Source: Amblyomma americanum
Lineage: Eukaryota; Arthropoda; Arachnida; Ixodida; Ixodidae
Length of the DNA: 64,000 bases
Reading direction: 5' to 3'
Assembly (NCBI RefSeq): GCF_052857255.1
Contig: NC_135502.1
Span: 154,862,599 to 154,926,598 of the forward strand
Each line of letters begins with the position of its first letter. Position 1 is the first letter of the stretch. The notes under the pieces were generated by a model, which was not told the origin of the DNA, did not search any database, and was given only the letters and a program-made list of their open reading frames with translations. Shown piece by piece: positions 13,942 through 24,390 of the stretch. The translations under genes and the position numbers were made by a program.

Positions 13942-15809
13942 TGTCAGATATAACAGGGAGTCTAAAATATTATTATGAACTAGAGATGTTTGAAGAAGAT
14001 GACGTGGTTGGCGATAAGGATGACGTGGAATAACCGAAAACTACTGAAGGTGAAGAAGAGAAGCATTCGCTAAGGTGGAAGGAGATGATTGGTGGAGAGG
14101 ACAAGAAGAAGGGACGACGACAACGATTACGTGGACTAACGTGGAGGAATTACGTGGAGAGAGAGCGAGGCGCGGGGGAAGAATGGGGAAGCGGAGGTTC
14201 CGGCGGGTCAGGGACGCTTCGGCTGGAAGAGGACAACGCCGGCTGCTGCACCGGTGCTCTACGGCTTCGCACCGCGGACTTACTGCCGTTGCTGAGCCCG
14301 TTTCGGGAAGTCAGTGGAGGAGGCTACCAACTGCTACGGCTAGGGATGTCTCCAGCGCTGTCGCTACTCATCCGGGTGGCGCCCCTAACGCCAACATCAC
14401 AAGCATCAACTCCACGGGAGCTTGTACGATGCAGCCAACGATGCCGCCAGCGACGCCAGCCCGAGCACGTCGAACGCCAGCTCAACGCCGGCTACTGGAC
14501 CCATACAAAACTGCATCCGCACCGAACCAACCGTGAGCACGAACGCCGACCACTAACTGTAGAACACTAGTAGTAGTAGACACTAATAGCAGTGTTAACA
14601 GTTGTCACAAAATTCGGCGCATATTCGAAGAAATGGGGCTGCGCTTAAGCAATCGCACCCGCGCGCAGTAAAATAAAACAAAAAAACAGCCGAGAACGAG
14701 CCCCTGAGAGGGCGTAGCTTTGCGTATGCTGCTGCCCTTTCCGTTTTGCTCGCCGGCGTGGCGCCAACGGAGACATGGCCGCGCTCTCTCGATTGTTCCA
14801 GAAGGTCCGAGCAGTTTCTACTCATTCTCGATGGAGAGGATGTATCCTCGACCATGAAGAGTGGTGCCCTCTCCCTTTTCCCCACGCATCGCCGAAGGCG
14901 CAAGACGAGGGGGCCCTCGATACTTTCTGGAATTCAGCCTCCGAGCTTGACCAATGGGGTCGCGGGCCCAGTGCGAGGAGGAGAAGGAGCTTGTGCAGTT
15001 CATACTGCGTGTATGTGCGCGTCTGCCTTGGCGCAAAGAACCAACAGACGCGGACCTTGTCTATAAATGAGGGATTTAACTGCTTTCTGTGAGCCCGAGC
15101 CGCCGTTGAAGCTTCCGAGAAGCGCGCCCAATCAACTTCCGGGAGAACACCACTCGCCGAGCCACGGACCAGCGAGGCAACGTGCGACAGTCTTCGGATC
15201 GGCCCCGTCGTGCTTCTCAGGTCGTCGGACTATCGCAATGCCCGGTAAACAAATTGTGTTTTGTTTGTTTGTCTCTCTGTGTTAGTGCACTTTAGGTGCA
15301 AAGATTTTGAATTCTAATCTCTCTCAAATGTTACTTTGCACGAGTTGCATTGAATTCGCAAATCACTTCTTATGTGCTCGTACGAGTGATTGTGAAATCC
15401 TCTGTATCGTCTCTTCGCAGTATAAATATTGTTTTGTTTAGTGAACATTTGGCTCTGACCATTTCTCTGGATTGCGACCGGCGAAAGCTGGGCACCAAAC
15501 GACCAACCCCTTTGTCACTTGTTAGCTGATCTCCGGCTGAGCTTGCCATCCTGAGTCGAGGGCATCTCCTTCGTGACCGAGACCGCTACCAGCACACGCT
15601 GTAAGGGTGTCTTGGAGCGAACGCAAAAGTGCGCGAAGTGGTGGCACCGGGTAGTGTGTAATGATAGTCTCTTTTGTTTTGTCTTAGTTTTGTTAGTTTT
15701 GTGTGCTAGTGTTTGTGTTGCGTAAGGTGTAATAAATTTGTGTCTGTGTGTGCACCTGTCGCCTAGTCCATTCTTTCAGTCCGAGTGTTCTGCGGGTAGA
15801 TCTGTGACA
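13942..15809 (+). repeat. 5' LTR of A1 (interrupted by solo LTR B)
   Basis: Starts TGTCAGATAT and ends TGTGACA. It aligns to the 3' LTR at 28538-29386 and, reversed, to the A2 LTR at 17073-17925. It is about 1 kb longer than those only because of the insertion at 14603-15646; without it the LTR is about 824 bp. The outer end matches the 3' LTR segment TCAGTCCGAGTGTTCT. Confidence 0.9.
14603..15646 (+). repeat. Solo LTR of family B (1044 bp)
   Basis: Runs TGTCACAAAA...GTGGCA. Reversed, its last 390 bp match 22008-22447, the LTR of the minus-strand B element, at roughly 80% by eye. It interrupts an A-family LTR between AGCAGTGTTA and CCGGGTA, which are adjacent in the A1 3' LTR. No clean 5-bp target duplication remains. 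A solo LTR normally arises by recombination between the two LTRs of a full element. Confidence 0.75.
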
Positions 15810-15889
15810 AAGTTGAGTGGCAAGCCTGTGCCAGTATCCATTTTCTTGTTTCTTTTTGTTTGTCTCAGATTTTTCCCATCTCTCGACGG

Positions 15890-17067
15890 ATGAAAGTATG
15901 GATTTGGCAAAAATTTTGAACTGGCGCTCAAGCTAGTGCTCAGCAAGGAACAGGCGAAGCGTCTCTATGAGGAGGTAGCAAAGAGGCAGAAAGAGCAGGC
16001 AGATGGGCAGAGAGAGGAAAGGGCGCAAGCACGCGCAGACGCTTGCGTAGACGCTCGCGAATCAGAAGAGCGCGAGGTTAAAAGGGCTCGCGAGCCAGAA
16101 TAGCGAGAGGCTAGAAGAGCTCGCGAGGCAGAAGAACCGGAGAAAATAAGGATAGAACGGGAGAAGGAGTTTCTTTTGTGGAACCAGGCGCAATTCGCGA
16201 GAGTATAAGAGGAGATCACGGACAATGATCAGCGTTCCTTAACGGGTACAGAATATTCTAGACCGACCAGAGTTTGTCCAAGAAAGCTGATGGCTCCTTT
16301 TGATGAAAAGAGAGATGATTTGGACGCATATCTGCACCGATTCAAGCGGATAGCTTTGGGGAAAGGCTAGGAGCGTAGTGAATGAACCAGGGCATTGAGT
16401 ATTTGTTTAGTCGGGGAGGCGCTGAATGTGTTTGGAAGGATGCGTGCTGCTGAATCCATGGACTACGAGAAAGTCAAGAAGACACTTCTCCAAAGATTCG
16501 TGCTTACGGCGGAGGGGTTTCGTGAGTGATTTCACAACGCGACATCTGAAGATTCTGACACCGCTAAGCAGTTTTCTTGCAGGCTGAGGAACTATTTTGC
16601 TAGGTGGCTTGATATGTCAAACGGAGAAAAGAGTTGAAGGCGTGCGTGACAAACTGGTCAGAGAGCAATTTTTTAAAATTTTGCAGTTCAAGGCAAGCGC
16701 TTTTCCTGAAAGAAAGTTGTGTTCATTGGAAGTACCTGCTGACACTGCCGAAAAATTCCTCGAGGCTCAAGGGATCAGAAATATGAGAAAGCAAAGGGAG
16801 CAAACACAAAAGGTCCAAGAGACAGATGAAACAAAACCAAGAGCATATGGCGGTGCATCTAAGGCGCCAGTAAGGTGTTTCTCTGCGGCAAGCTGGGACA
16901 CTGTGAAGTTGACTGTCGGACTAGTAATATTGCCCACAAATCACAGGTTGTGTGTAAAGGTTGTAAGATAAGTGGTCATACTCTGGATGAGTGCCGATAT
17001 AGAACGCAGGTCCTAGCTGCATACGTTGTCGACCCTGGGGCAGAACTTGTGACACCACCTGAAGTTC
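15890..17067 (+). pseudogene. A1 gag (interrupted)
   Basis: Capsid/nucleocapsid precursor. Reading across frames, the N-terminus is a long highly charged Glu/Arg/Ala coiled-coil (15960-16200). The capsid-like part follows with APFDEKRDDLDAYLHRFKR (about 16290), YEKVKKTLLQRF (16465) and DTAKQFSCRLRNYFARWLDM (16559). Two zinc knuckles follow at about 16877-17005: CGKLGHCEVDC and CKGCKISGHTLDEC. Stops and frameshifts occur throughout. The reading frame is cut at 17072 by element A2 and continues at 21253 (VPQ then LK), matching the uninterrupted A2 version (VAQLKGEQTPLE). Minus-strand ORFs over the Glu/Arg-rich part are shadows. Confidence 0.8.
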
Positions 17068-17072
17068 CACAG

Positions 17073-17925
17073 TGTCACGGATCTCCCCGGAGAACACTCG
17101 GACCGAAGGAACGGACTAAGCGACAGGTGCACCCACACAAACGCACATTTATTACACCCTACGTGACACACACACTAGGACACAAATCTAACACAAAACA
17201 CAAAGACTATATATGCACATGACCCGGGCACACTGCTGCCAGCGTCTAGTACTGCTACAAGCGTCTACTACTACAACCAGTGTTCGACTATTGTTGGTCG
17301 GCATTCGTGCTCACAGTTGGTTCGGTGCGGCTGTGGCGTTGTATAGATCCAGTAGCCGGCGTCGAGGCGGCGTTCGACGTGCTTGGGCTGGAGTCGCTGG
17401 CTGCGTCGTACAAGCTCCAGGTCCAAGCGCCCGTAGAGGTGATGCCGGTGTTGTGCGTTGGGGGCACAACCCGGATCGGTGGCAAAAGTGCCGGGCGCAC
17501 CCCTAACCGTAGCCGGTGGTAGGCTCGTCCGTTGACTCCCCGGAACGGGCTCAGGCATGGCAGGAAGACCACGATGCGAAGCCGTAGAACGCGAGCTCAC
17601 CGGAGCAAAAGCCGGCGTCGCTCTCTTCCAGCCAAAGTGCCCCTCCCCCGCAGGAGCCTCCGCTTCTTTGCTGTTCCCCCGTGCCTCGCTCTCACTCGCC
17701 CTTTTATAGCCTTCGCATCAGCACACGTAATCCTTGTCGTCGTCTTCTTCTTTTCTTCTCCACCAATCATCTCTCTCAACCTCACCGAATGCTTCTCCAC
17801 CAATCATCTCTCTCCACCTCACCGAATGCTTCTTCATCTTCTTTATTCTTCGGTTAATCCACGTCGTCTTTTCCACACCTCTTTCTTTCAAATTATTATT
17901 TTAGGCTCCTTATTATATGTGACCA
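17073..17925 (-). repeat. 3' LTR of A2 (complete, about 853 bp)
   Basis: Reverse complement of the A1 3' LTR over its full length. It gives the intact size of the family A LTR. The outer end TGTCACGGATC matches the reversed end of the A1 LTR. Confidence 0.9.
17702..17710 (-). promoter_or_regulatory. TATA box of family A LTR
   Basis: CTATAAAAG on the minus strand within the U3-like part of the LTR, followed by GGCGAGTGAG. The same motif is kept in the truncated A2 5' LTR (near 21066). It probably drove element transcription. Confidence 0.6.
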
Positions 17926-18280
17926 GGGCTTCCTCTCTCAAGAGTTTTTGCATGGAAACTGCTCACGTCATCCTCATCTTCAAGCCACCCAGCGACTATC
18001 TTCTCTGGCGATTCTGGACCCAGCACACAATACACCGCAGATGTCCAGCACACACCAGAAGCTCACCACTAACACAGCACACTCACTGCACTTACGGAAC
18101 ATCAACACACCACTGCCGTTGTCCGTGCGGTCTTCTTAATACACATGTTAATGTCTACAAAACAATTCGTGCTTAATCACATAACGGCAACAATAACATC
18201 ATCAACAACAACAAGAAGATACATCCCAGATATACCTAGAACTGTTCAGTTAGCTATATCTGTATACAAGTCTAGTTTGT
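17926..18280 (-). other. A2 3' untranslated region
   Basis: On the minus strand, from the stop after IAN to the 3' LTR. It aligns with A1 28196-28537 (shared TCTAGG, GTATCTT, TTAATGT and GGGTCCAGAATCGCC blocks). The Asn/Thr-like repeats on the plus strand are not a gene. Confidence 0.7.
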
Positions 18281-18289
18281 AACATATGA

Positions 18290-19690
18290 CCTGTTTTGCC
18301 TGGCCCATCCGGAAACGTCTCCCCCTTGATTTGGAGTAGAGCTGTGATCGTCTGTCTTCATTCACATTGGGCTTCATTAGCACCTTATCCCCTGTTGCAT
18401 TTTTCTCCCCACTACACTCGGAAATATCACGTCTCCTCGCACATGCTACCTTGGGGGCGTACTGTACGGGACCCTTTCTTCGTATTTATTCAACACGTTT
18501 ACATGGAAAACATTCTTAGTGTCCTATATCAATACCTCAGAATCCATGTCCTTTTCCTACCGTGTCACAAGGTACGGGCCCTTCCATTGCATCAGTAACT
18601 TATCATTATCCGTGGGCAGCAGGACGAGAACCCTGTCGCCCGGATTCAGATTTCTGTGAATGGCTTTCTTTTCATAATATTCCTTATGGCGTTCACTCGC
18701 CTTTTCCAGGCCTTCATGCGCAAGCCTGCATGTTTCCTGCAAGCTGTCCCGCAACTCAAGGACGTATTTGTATGTTGTCTTGCGATCTGATGCAATCTCT
18801 TTATTAACCCACAGCTCCTTGAGTATTGCAAGTTGACTTCTTATGGTTCTCTTATATAAAATCTCGAAAGACGAGAAACCAAGACTCGTTTGCGGTACTT
18901 CGTGGTAAGCGAACAAAAGAGCTGGAAGATATCTATCCCAATCAGTAGGTCTCTCCTGGCACATTTTCTTTATCATATGTTTGAGGATGCCATTGAACAG
19001 CTTTACAAGCCCATGACACATGGGATGGTGAGACGCCGTCAATAACTGTCTTACTGACAAAAGGCGGTTAACCTCCTTCTTTAGTTCCGATGTCAGGTTC
19101 AAGCCCCGGTCTCTTAAAACTTCCCTCGGGAACCCATAACGCGAAAATACTTCCACAAGACCCTCCGCCACTTGGATACTGTCAATAGTTCTCAGTGGTA
19201 TAGCGTCAGGATAACGAGTAGCAACGTCAACCAGAGTAAGCACATATCTATGGCTTTTGGCGGATACTGGAGAAATTGGCCCCACAATGTCAATAGCCAC
19301 TCGCTGAAATGGTAGGTCGATGACTGGCATCTTGCCCAGAGGTACGCAATCAACTCCTCCCTTTGGAACTGTGCGCTCGCACACGTACCATTAGCGAACA
19401 AAGCGCTTAACGTCACTCTGAACACACGGCCAAAAGAACTCCTCGGTGATCCTAGACAGCGTTTTTTGAACACCCTTGTGTCGGGCCATAACGGCGTGAT
19501 GTCCTAAGCGTAGCACGGTCTCTCGCATATCTCTCGGTAACACCAGCTGTTGGACTCGACTTCCTGAACTAAATATGTACTCTCTGTGCAAAAGACCATT
19601 TACCAATTGATATTCGAATGACGTACGACTCCTCTTTCTTTTCAATTTTCCCCGACTCTTTCAAAGCAGGCCTTCAAGCTCGGGTCTCCA
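18290..19690 (-). pseudogene. A2 integrase with GPY/F module
   Basis: The N-terminal zinc-binding part (19391-19645) has the FEYQLVNGLLHREY and VLRLGHHAVMARHKGV blocks, then CVQSDVKRFVR, an in-frame stop at 19391-19393 and CERTVPKGG. The catalytic core at 18557-19384 has IDIVGPISP, VDVATRYPDAIPL, LRDRGLNLTSEL and LKHMIKKMCQERPTDWDRYL. Usual core residues are altered (DRGLN for the family-typical DRGTN; HGLVKLFNG for NGLVERFNG). A GPY/F module follows (WKGPYLVTR, stop, then VFHVNVLNKYEERVPY near 18470), then a linker to YKLDLYTD at 18290. Integrase lies directly after protease and before the RT linker, which is the basis for the unusual gene order. Confidence 0.87.
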
Positions 19691-20150
19691 TTTTGCCTAA
19701 TTGCAATTTCGCTCGGTGCTACGCTCAGGCACATTGTAACAGGAGTAAAGAGCGGACGCTGTGTTGCTCGAGCTGTCGCTTGAGCTCTTGTCTCCACTGC
19801 CGACGAGAAACTAATTGCACCTGTCTGAGCTGTCGCGGGCCTTTCCTCCTTTGGATGTTCTTCAACGTCGAGCATTCTCCACTCGGGATCGGGGTCTTCG
19901 ACACTTCTTGCACCCGTAATGTTTCCCAAGATGAGATCCTAGATGTGTTGGTCTACGCATTTTGCCACTACCTGCCCAGTATAATATGGCATGTACACTA
20001 AAATCCTTGCTTCAGGAAGGTACCTTACTGTGCTGTCTACAAGAGTGACGTCGGATGCTTCCTCTGTAAGATCCTCGTCCTTCACCAGGCTTTTCCGAAC
20101 CAAGACTGTTGGCTCCGCTGTCTCTAAGCACCAATATAGGACGGTCTCCT
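19642..20150 (-). pseudogene. A2 protease and downstream spacer
   Basis: Aspartic protease of the retropepsin type. PILVLRDSGAN (about 20110-20140) occupies the active-site position where DTGAN/DSGAN is expected. Downstream come DVTLVDSTVRYLPEARILVY and YYTGQVVAKC, then LGNITGARSVEDPDPEW (19900) and a spacer with VETRAQATARATQRPL. The spacer leads straight into the integrase N-terminus with no RT between. The stop at 19642 and a frame change near 20060 break the frame. A1 has the matching segment at 21253-21840. Confidence 0.75.
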
Positions 20151-20854
20151 TTTTGCCCAATCACCACTGGCATTGCTGCTTTCGACTTGGGTGTTCCACT
20201 CACTGCCCCCTTTTCCAGCGGCGTTTGCTCTCCTTTCAGCTGTGCAACTTTGGGTGCCTTGACAATTTCTACCCAAGAGTCGGCAACGCATGCAGCTGGG
20301 TTCTGCGTTCTGTATCGGCACTCATCCAGAGTATGACTCCTCCTCTTACAACCTTGACACACCACCTGTGTCTTTTGGGCAATGCTACTAGTCCGACAGT
20401 CAACTGCATGGTGTCCCACCTTGCCCCAGAGAAAACACCTTACTGGCGCCTTAGATGCACCTCCATATGCTCTTGGTTTTGCCGCATTTGTCTCTAAGAT
20501 CTTTTGGGTTTCCTCCTTTGCCTTACTCAAATTTCTTAGCCTTGAGCCTCGATGAGTTGGTCTGCCGTGTCGGCGAACTCTTCCAATGAACACAACTTTT
20601 TCTCCTTCAGGAATAGCGAAGCTTTGAGCTGCAGCACGCTAAAAGTTTCTCTGTGACCAGCCTGTCACGCACCCCTTCAAAACTGTTTTCTGTGTTTGAC
20701 ATTTCAAGCCACCTATCAAAATAGGTGGTCACACTGCAGAGAAACTGCTTAGCGGTTTCCGAATCCTCAGGTTTCGCGGTGCGAAACCTATCACGAAAAC
20801 CCTCTGCCGTAAGCCTGAATCTTTGAAGGAGCGCCTTTTTGACTTTCTCGTAGT
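20151..20854 (-). pseudogene. A2 gag (N-terminus deleted)
   Basis: Begins inside the capsid-like region (a VKKALLQRF-type block at about 20850) because the deletion that shortened the 5' LTR also removed the gag start. Two zinc knuckles are seen: CFLWGKVGHHAVDC (with CFLW for CFLC, about 20395-20436) and CQGCKRRSHTLDEC. The tail VAQLKGEQTPLEKGA is the uninterrupted version of the site where A2 sits in A1. Frameshifted in several places. Confidence 0.75.
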
Positions 20855-21247
20855 GGACACACCCCTGGCCGTAGCGAGCGGTAGCGTACTCCGTTGACTC
20901 CCCGGAACGGGCTCAGGCACGGAAGGAAGTCCACGATCCGAAGCCGCAGAACGCGAGCTCTCCGGAGCAATAGCCGGCGTCGCTCGCTTCCAGCCAAAGC
21001 GCCCCTGACCCGCCGGAGCCTCCGCTTCTCTGCTGTTCCTCCCCGTGCCTCGCTCTCACTCGCCCTTTTATAGCCTTCGCATTAGTACACGAAAACCGTG
21101 TCGTCGTCTTCAGCTTCTCTTCTCCACCAATCACCTCTCTCCACCTCACCGAATGCTTCTTCATCTTTTTTATTCTTCTGTTAATCCACGTCTTCTTCAC
21201 GCCTCTTTCCTTTAAAATTTAATTTAGGCTTCTTAATATATGTGACA
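20855..21247 (-). repeat. 5' LTR of A2, 3' half deleted (393 bp)
   Basis: Aligns to the first part of the family A LTR (TGTCACATATATTAAG on minus) and stops at GACACACCCCTGGCC, where it joins gag. LTR end, primer-binding site and gag start are lost in one deletion. Confidence 0.85.
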
Positions 21248-21252
21248 CAAAG

Positions 21253-22007
21253 CTAAAATGAGAGCAAACGCCGCTGGAAAATGAGGCAATGAGTCGAACC
21301 TCCAAGTCAAAAGCATCAGTGCCGTTGGTGGTTGTGAAAATACGGGACCTTCCCATATTTTTTTTATTAGATACAGTTGAGCCAACATAGATTTTGTTCA
21401 GAGAAGCTTGGTGAAAGACGAGGATCTTACAGGGGAAGTGTTGGCCGTCACACGTGTAGACAACACTGTAAGGTACCTTCCTGTAGCCAGGGTTCTAGTG
21501 TCCAGGCCATATTACACTGGACAGGTAGTGGCACAATGCGTAGGGCAACCCATCTACGATCTCATCTCGGGAAACATTAAGGGTGCAAGAAGTGTCGAAG
21601 ACCCCAATACCGAGTGGATTCTCGACGTTGTAGAACACGGAAAGGAGGACAGGCCCACGAAAGCTCAGGTGGGTGATGGGGCAGTCAGTTTCTCGTCGGT
21701 AGTGGAGACAAGGGCTCAAGCGACACTCCGAGCAACGCAGCGTCCGCTCTCTACACCAGTTACGATGTGTCTAAGTGTAACACCGGGCGAAATTGCAAAT
21801 AGGCGAAAAGAAGACACGAGCTTGTAAGCCTGCTTTGAAAAAGTCAGGGAAAAAGTGAAAAGAAAGAGGAGTCCTACGTCATTTGAAGATCAATTGGTGA
21901 ACGATATACTGCACAGATAATGCATATTTAGCTAAGGAAGGCGGGTCCAACAGCTTGTGTTCCCGAAACATAAGAGAGAGACAGTGTTACGTTTAAGACA
22001 CGACGCC
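21253..22007 (+). pseudogene. A1 protease and integrase N-terminus
   Basis: Continues gag after the A2 insertion (LK, stop, EQTPLENEA). The protease active-site region is degraded (LLDTVEPT). LVKDEDLTGEVLAV, YLPVARVLVSRPYYTGQVV and YDLISGNIKGARSVEDPN follow (to 21620). The spacer with VVETRAQATLRATQRPL ends at a stop near 21828. KRKRSPTSFEDQLVNDILHR (about 21860) then begins integrase, with QQLVFPKHKRETVLRL up to 22007, where element B interrupts. Protease running directly into integrase matches A2, so both copies independently show the PR-IN order. Confidence 0.83.
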
Positions 22008-22447
22008 TGTCACCACTTCGCGCACATTTGCGTGCACTCCCAGACACCCTTAGAGCGTGTGCGGGTAGCCGTCTAGGTCACAAAGGAGGTGCCCTCGACT
22101 TAGCGTGGCAAGCTCAGCCAGAGACCAGCTACCAAATTACAAGGGGGTGGTCGTTTGGTGCGCGGTTCTCGCTGGTCGCAAGCCGGAGAATGGGTCGGAG
22201 CCAAATGTTCACAAAGAAAACAAAGTTTATGCAGCAAATCGACGATACAGAGCATTTCATAATCTCTCGTACAAGCATATACAAAGTGATTTACAAATAC
22301 AATGCAATTCGTGCAAAGTAACAAACGAGAGAGATTACAATTCAACAAAATCTTTGCACTTAAAATGCACTAACACAGAGAGAGAAACAAACAAAAGATA
22401 ATTTGTTTATCAGGCACTGCGACAGTCCGACAACCAGAGGAGCACGA
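22008..22447 (-). repeat. 3' LTR of element B, truncated
   Basis: TGTCACCACTTCGCGCAC... is the reverse complement of the end of solo LTR B (15646 downward). Similarity continues to GAGCACGA at 22447, where a BEL-type LTR begins. Confidence 0.75.
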
Positions 22448-23007
22448 TGTAAAGAAACCACGGAAACAGCTGTTCCGCGGAAAGAAACACCAAGCTGTGG
22501 AAAAGTGGTACAAAGCAGGAACACATGGCATCAGAAACCTGAGCGCCCTTGGAGACATCCAAACGGCGGCACCCGAAAGAAGCGGATGGAACGCCACCAA
22601 CATCGCGGCGCCTTTAATTGCCAGCGACATAGAGAAGAGCCGCGCGGGTGGCTACAGACGGCACTTTAGCTCTATACGCCTGCAAGGGGTCTCCTTCCCG
22701 AACGATCTCCAAATGTCGGTCACGGCTCAGGTGGGGGGTGGTGATGCGACCACCAAATCGTGTGCACGTGCGGGGAAGACAGGAAGAGTGCCTCGTGGGC
22801 TGAGGGGAAAAAACGGGTGGACGGGGCCAATGCGAAGAGTCGTCGAAAGAAGACGTGTATAATGTTTCTTGAATTCAGCCAGTGTGTTTTATCGTTATTC
22901 ACTTTTTGTCACCGTGTGATTAATCCGCTATTATTCGAACCCCATAAGTTTAAAGTTCAAAGTAGTAGCATTATCGCTAGGTTCATATGAAGCTACTACA
23001 CATTACA
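22448..23007 (+). repeat. 5' LTR of the BEL/Pao element (about 560 bp)
   Basis: Begins TGTAAAGAAACC where LTR B similarity stops and ends ATTACA just before a TGGTGCCGAAACC primer-binding site. GTGTATAATG near 22855 may be the core promoter. The left boundary is inferred from the loss of B similarity, since there is no second copy. Confidence 0.6.
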
Positions 23008-23025
23008 TGGTGCCGAAACCCCGGA
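23008..23025 (+). promoter_or_regulatory. Primer-binding site of the BEL/Pao element
   Basis: TGGTGCCGAAACCCCGG immediately after the LTR end. TGG pairs with a tRNA CCA end. Direct adjacency to the LTR is usual for minus-strand primer sites. Confidence 0.7.
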
Positions 23026-23094
23026 TAAGAAGACACCGGTGAAATCCGAACGGATCCCGAGGGACCCCAAAGACTGAGCTGAAGAAACGACAAC

Positions 23095-24390
23095 ATGGGA
23101 AAGCTCAAGGCCAAGTGGAGAAGTCGGCGAGGGCAGAACACCATCATGATCAACGAAACTACAGCAGTACTACCGACAGCCGGCGTTCATCAACTGACAG
23201 GTCTGCTGCACAGACTACAAGTAAGCAACGATGAACTACGGAAGTTAAACGACGACTTATAGGACAATCTACCCGAGAGGCTTTCGGGACCAAATTCACC
23301 GAGGCCATCGAATACGACGACCTGGCTATGAACACTTTCGGTCTACTCAAGGCTCGGTTAGCAGCTTCGCAACCGACAGCGCCTGCAGTGCCCAACGCCG
23401 AATCGACGCAAGCGTCGCTGCCAACACCAAGGCACAGTGGCATAAAGCTCACGAAGCTGCATCTAGAATCATTCAACGGCGAGCTTACCATTGGCAGACT
23501 TTTTGGAAATGCTTCCGCGAGACGGTGCATGAAAACCGGAGGTTCTCAAAGGCGAAGAATTATCATTACATAAAGAGCCTCCTCACCGGTCCCGCCTCGT
23601 CGGCAGTAAGAGGACTGCAGGCAACAGATGCCTGCTTTGAGGACGCAGTACAGATACTGATGCGCCGTTTCGGCGACAAGGGACGAATAGTGCCGGAACA
23701 CCTTGCAAAATTAAGGATGCTGCCATCTGTATCGTCTTCAGGAGGTGTCAAAGGAGTCCGCCGGCTCTACGACCATGTGCGAGCATTCGTTTGCGGGCTC
23801 ACAGGACTCGAAGTGGCCACGCATGCTTACTCTGCAATGCTTTGCGACATCGTTCTAACAGCGCTGTCGCGAGACATGGTAGTGAAGTTTCATCGACTGA
23901 GAAGCCGAGCTGCAAAGACCGGTGCATCGTCGCCAGCCGACAGGAGCCCCGCCTCGCCAGCGTAACAGTCCTCTTCTACGCACACATCAGTAAGAGAGAA
24001 AGAGCGGTGAAAACAAGATCCTGTCTTTGTGGCCGAGAAGAATCCATATGACATGCAGCGCATAGAAAAACTCACGAATCAGCATACTGCCAGTGCCGCT
24101 GTGCTTTCTACGCAATCAGAAAAGACTGAGAAATGCGTGTTCTGTGATTCCAACAAGCACGGCGCTGAGAGTTGCACAGCTGCGCTGACAAAGATAGAGA
24201 AGTTAACCAAGGCAAGAAGGTGCTTTCGGCTCACTAAGTGGGGTCACAGATCTAAGGATTGCAGGAAAAGGATAAGTTCCGAGTATTGCGAAAAAAGACA
24301 CGCCACCTCAATGTGCAATCTCAGTTGGACAATAGACAAAACCGACGCACCAACTGAGGTCACTGCCACAAACCTGCATGCAGCCGGTAA
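23095..24390 (+). pseudogene. BEL/Pao gag (DUF1759-type) with zinc knuckles
   Basis: ATG at 23095 opens MGKLKAKWRS, then an N-terminal helical part (LLHRLQVSNDELRKLNDDL) ending in a stop near 23262. The capsid-like DUF1759 region (23430-23920) reads KLTKLHLESFNGEL, HENRRFSKAKNYHYIKSLL, GPASSAVRGLQATDAC, RRFGDKGRIVPEHLAKLR and GVRRLYDHVRAF, typical of Pao/BEL capsids. A Cys/His-rich tail follows at 24130-24330: CVFCDSNKHGAESC, CFRLTKWGHRSKDC, and a third imperfect finger. At least one stop and three frame changes. Position after a BEL-type primer site supports the assignment. Confidence 0.82.

Larger units (their letters stand above)
17073..21247 (-). mobile_element. Element A2: inverted, RT-less copy of family A nested in A1
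   Basis: Bounded by A-family LTR ends (TGTCACGG at 17073; TGTGACA ending 21247) and by near-identical 5-bp duplications CACAG (17068-17072) and CAAAG (21248-21252). Removing it restores the gag-to-protease frame of A1. Minus-strand order: truncated 5' LTR, gag, protease, integrase with GPY/F module, a linker ending YKLDLYTD, then directly IAN-stop, 3' UTR and full 3' LTR. RT and RNase H are cleanly missing: the YKLDLYTD linker is the sequence that in A1 immediately precedes RT (CKLDLSTD-RPISV), and AN-stop is the end of RNase H. It could only have moved with help in trans, unless the deletion happened after insertion. Confidence 0.88.

Noticed and set aside
15965..16225. Ser/Arg/Ala-rich minus-strand ORF
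   Set aside because: Shadow of the Glu/Arg coiled-coil in A1 gag on the plus strand.
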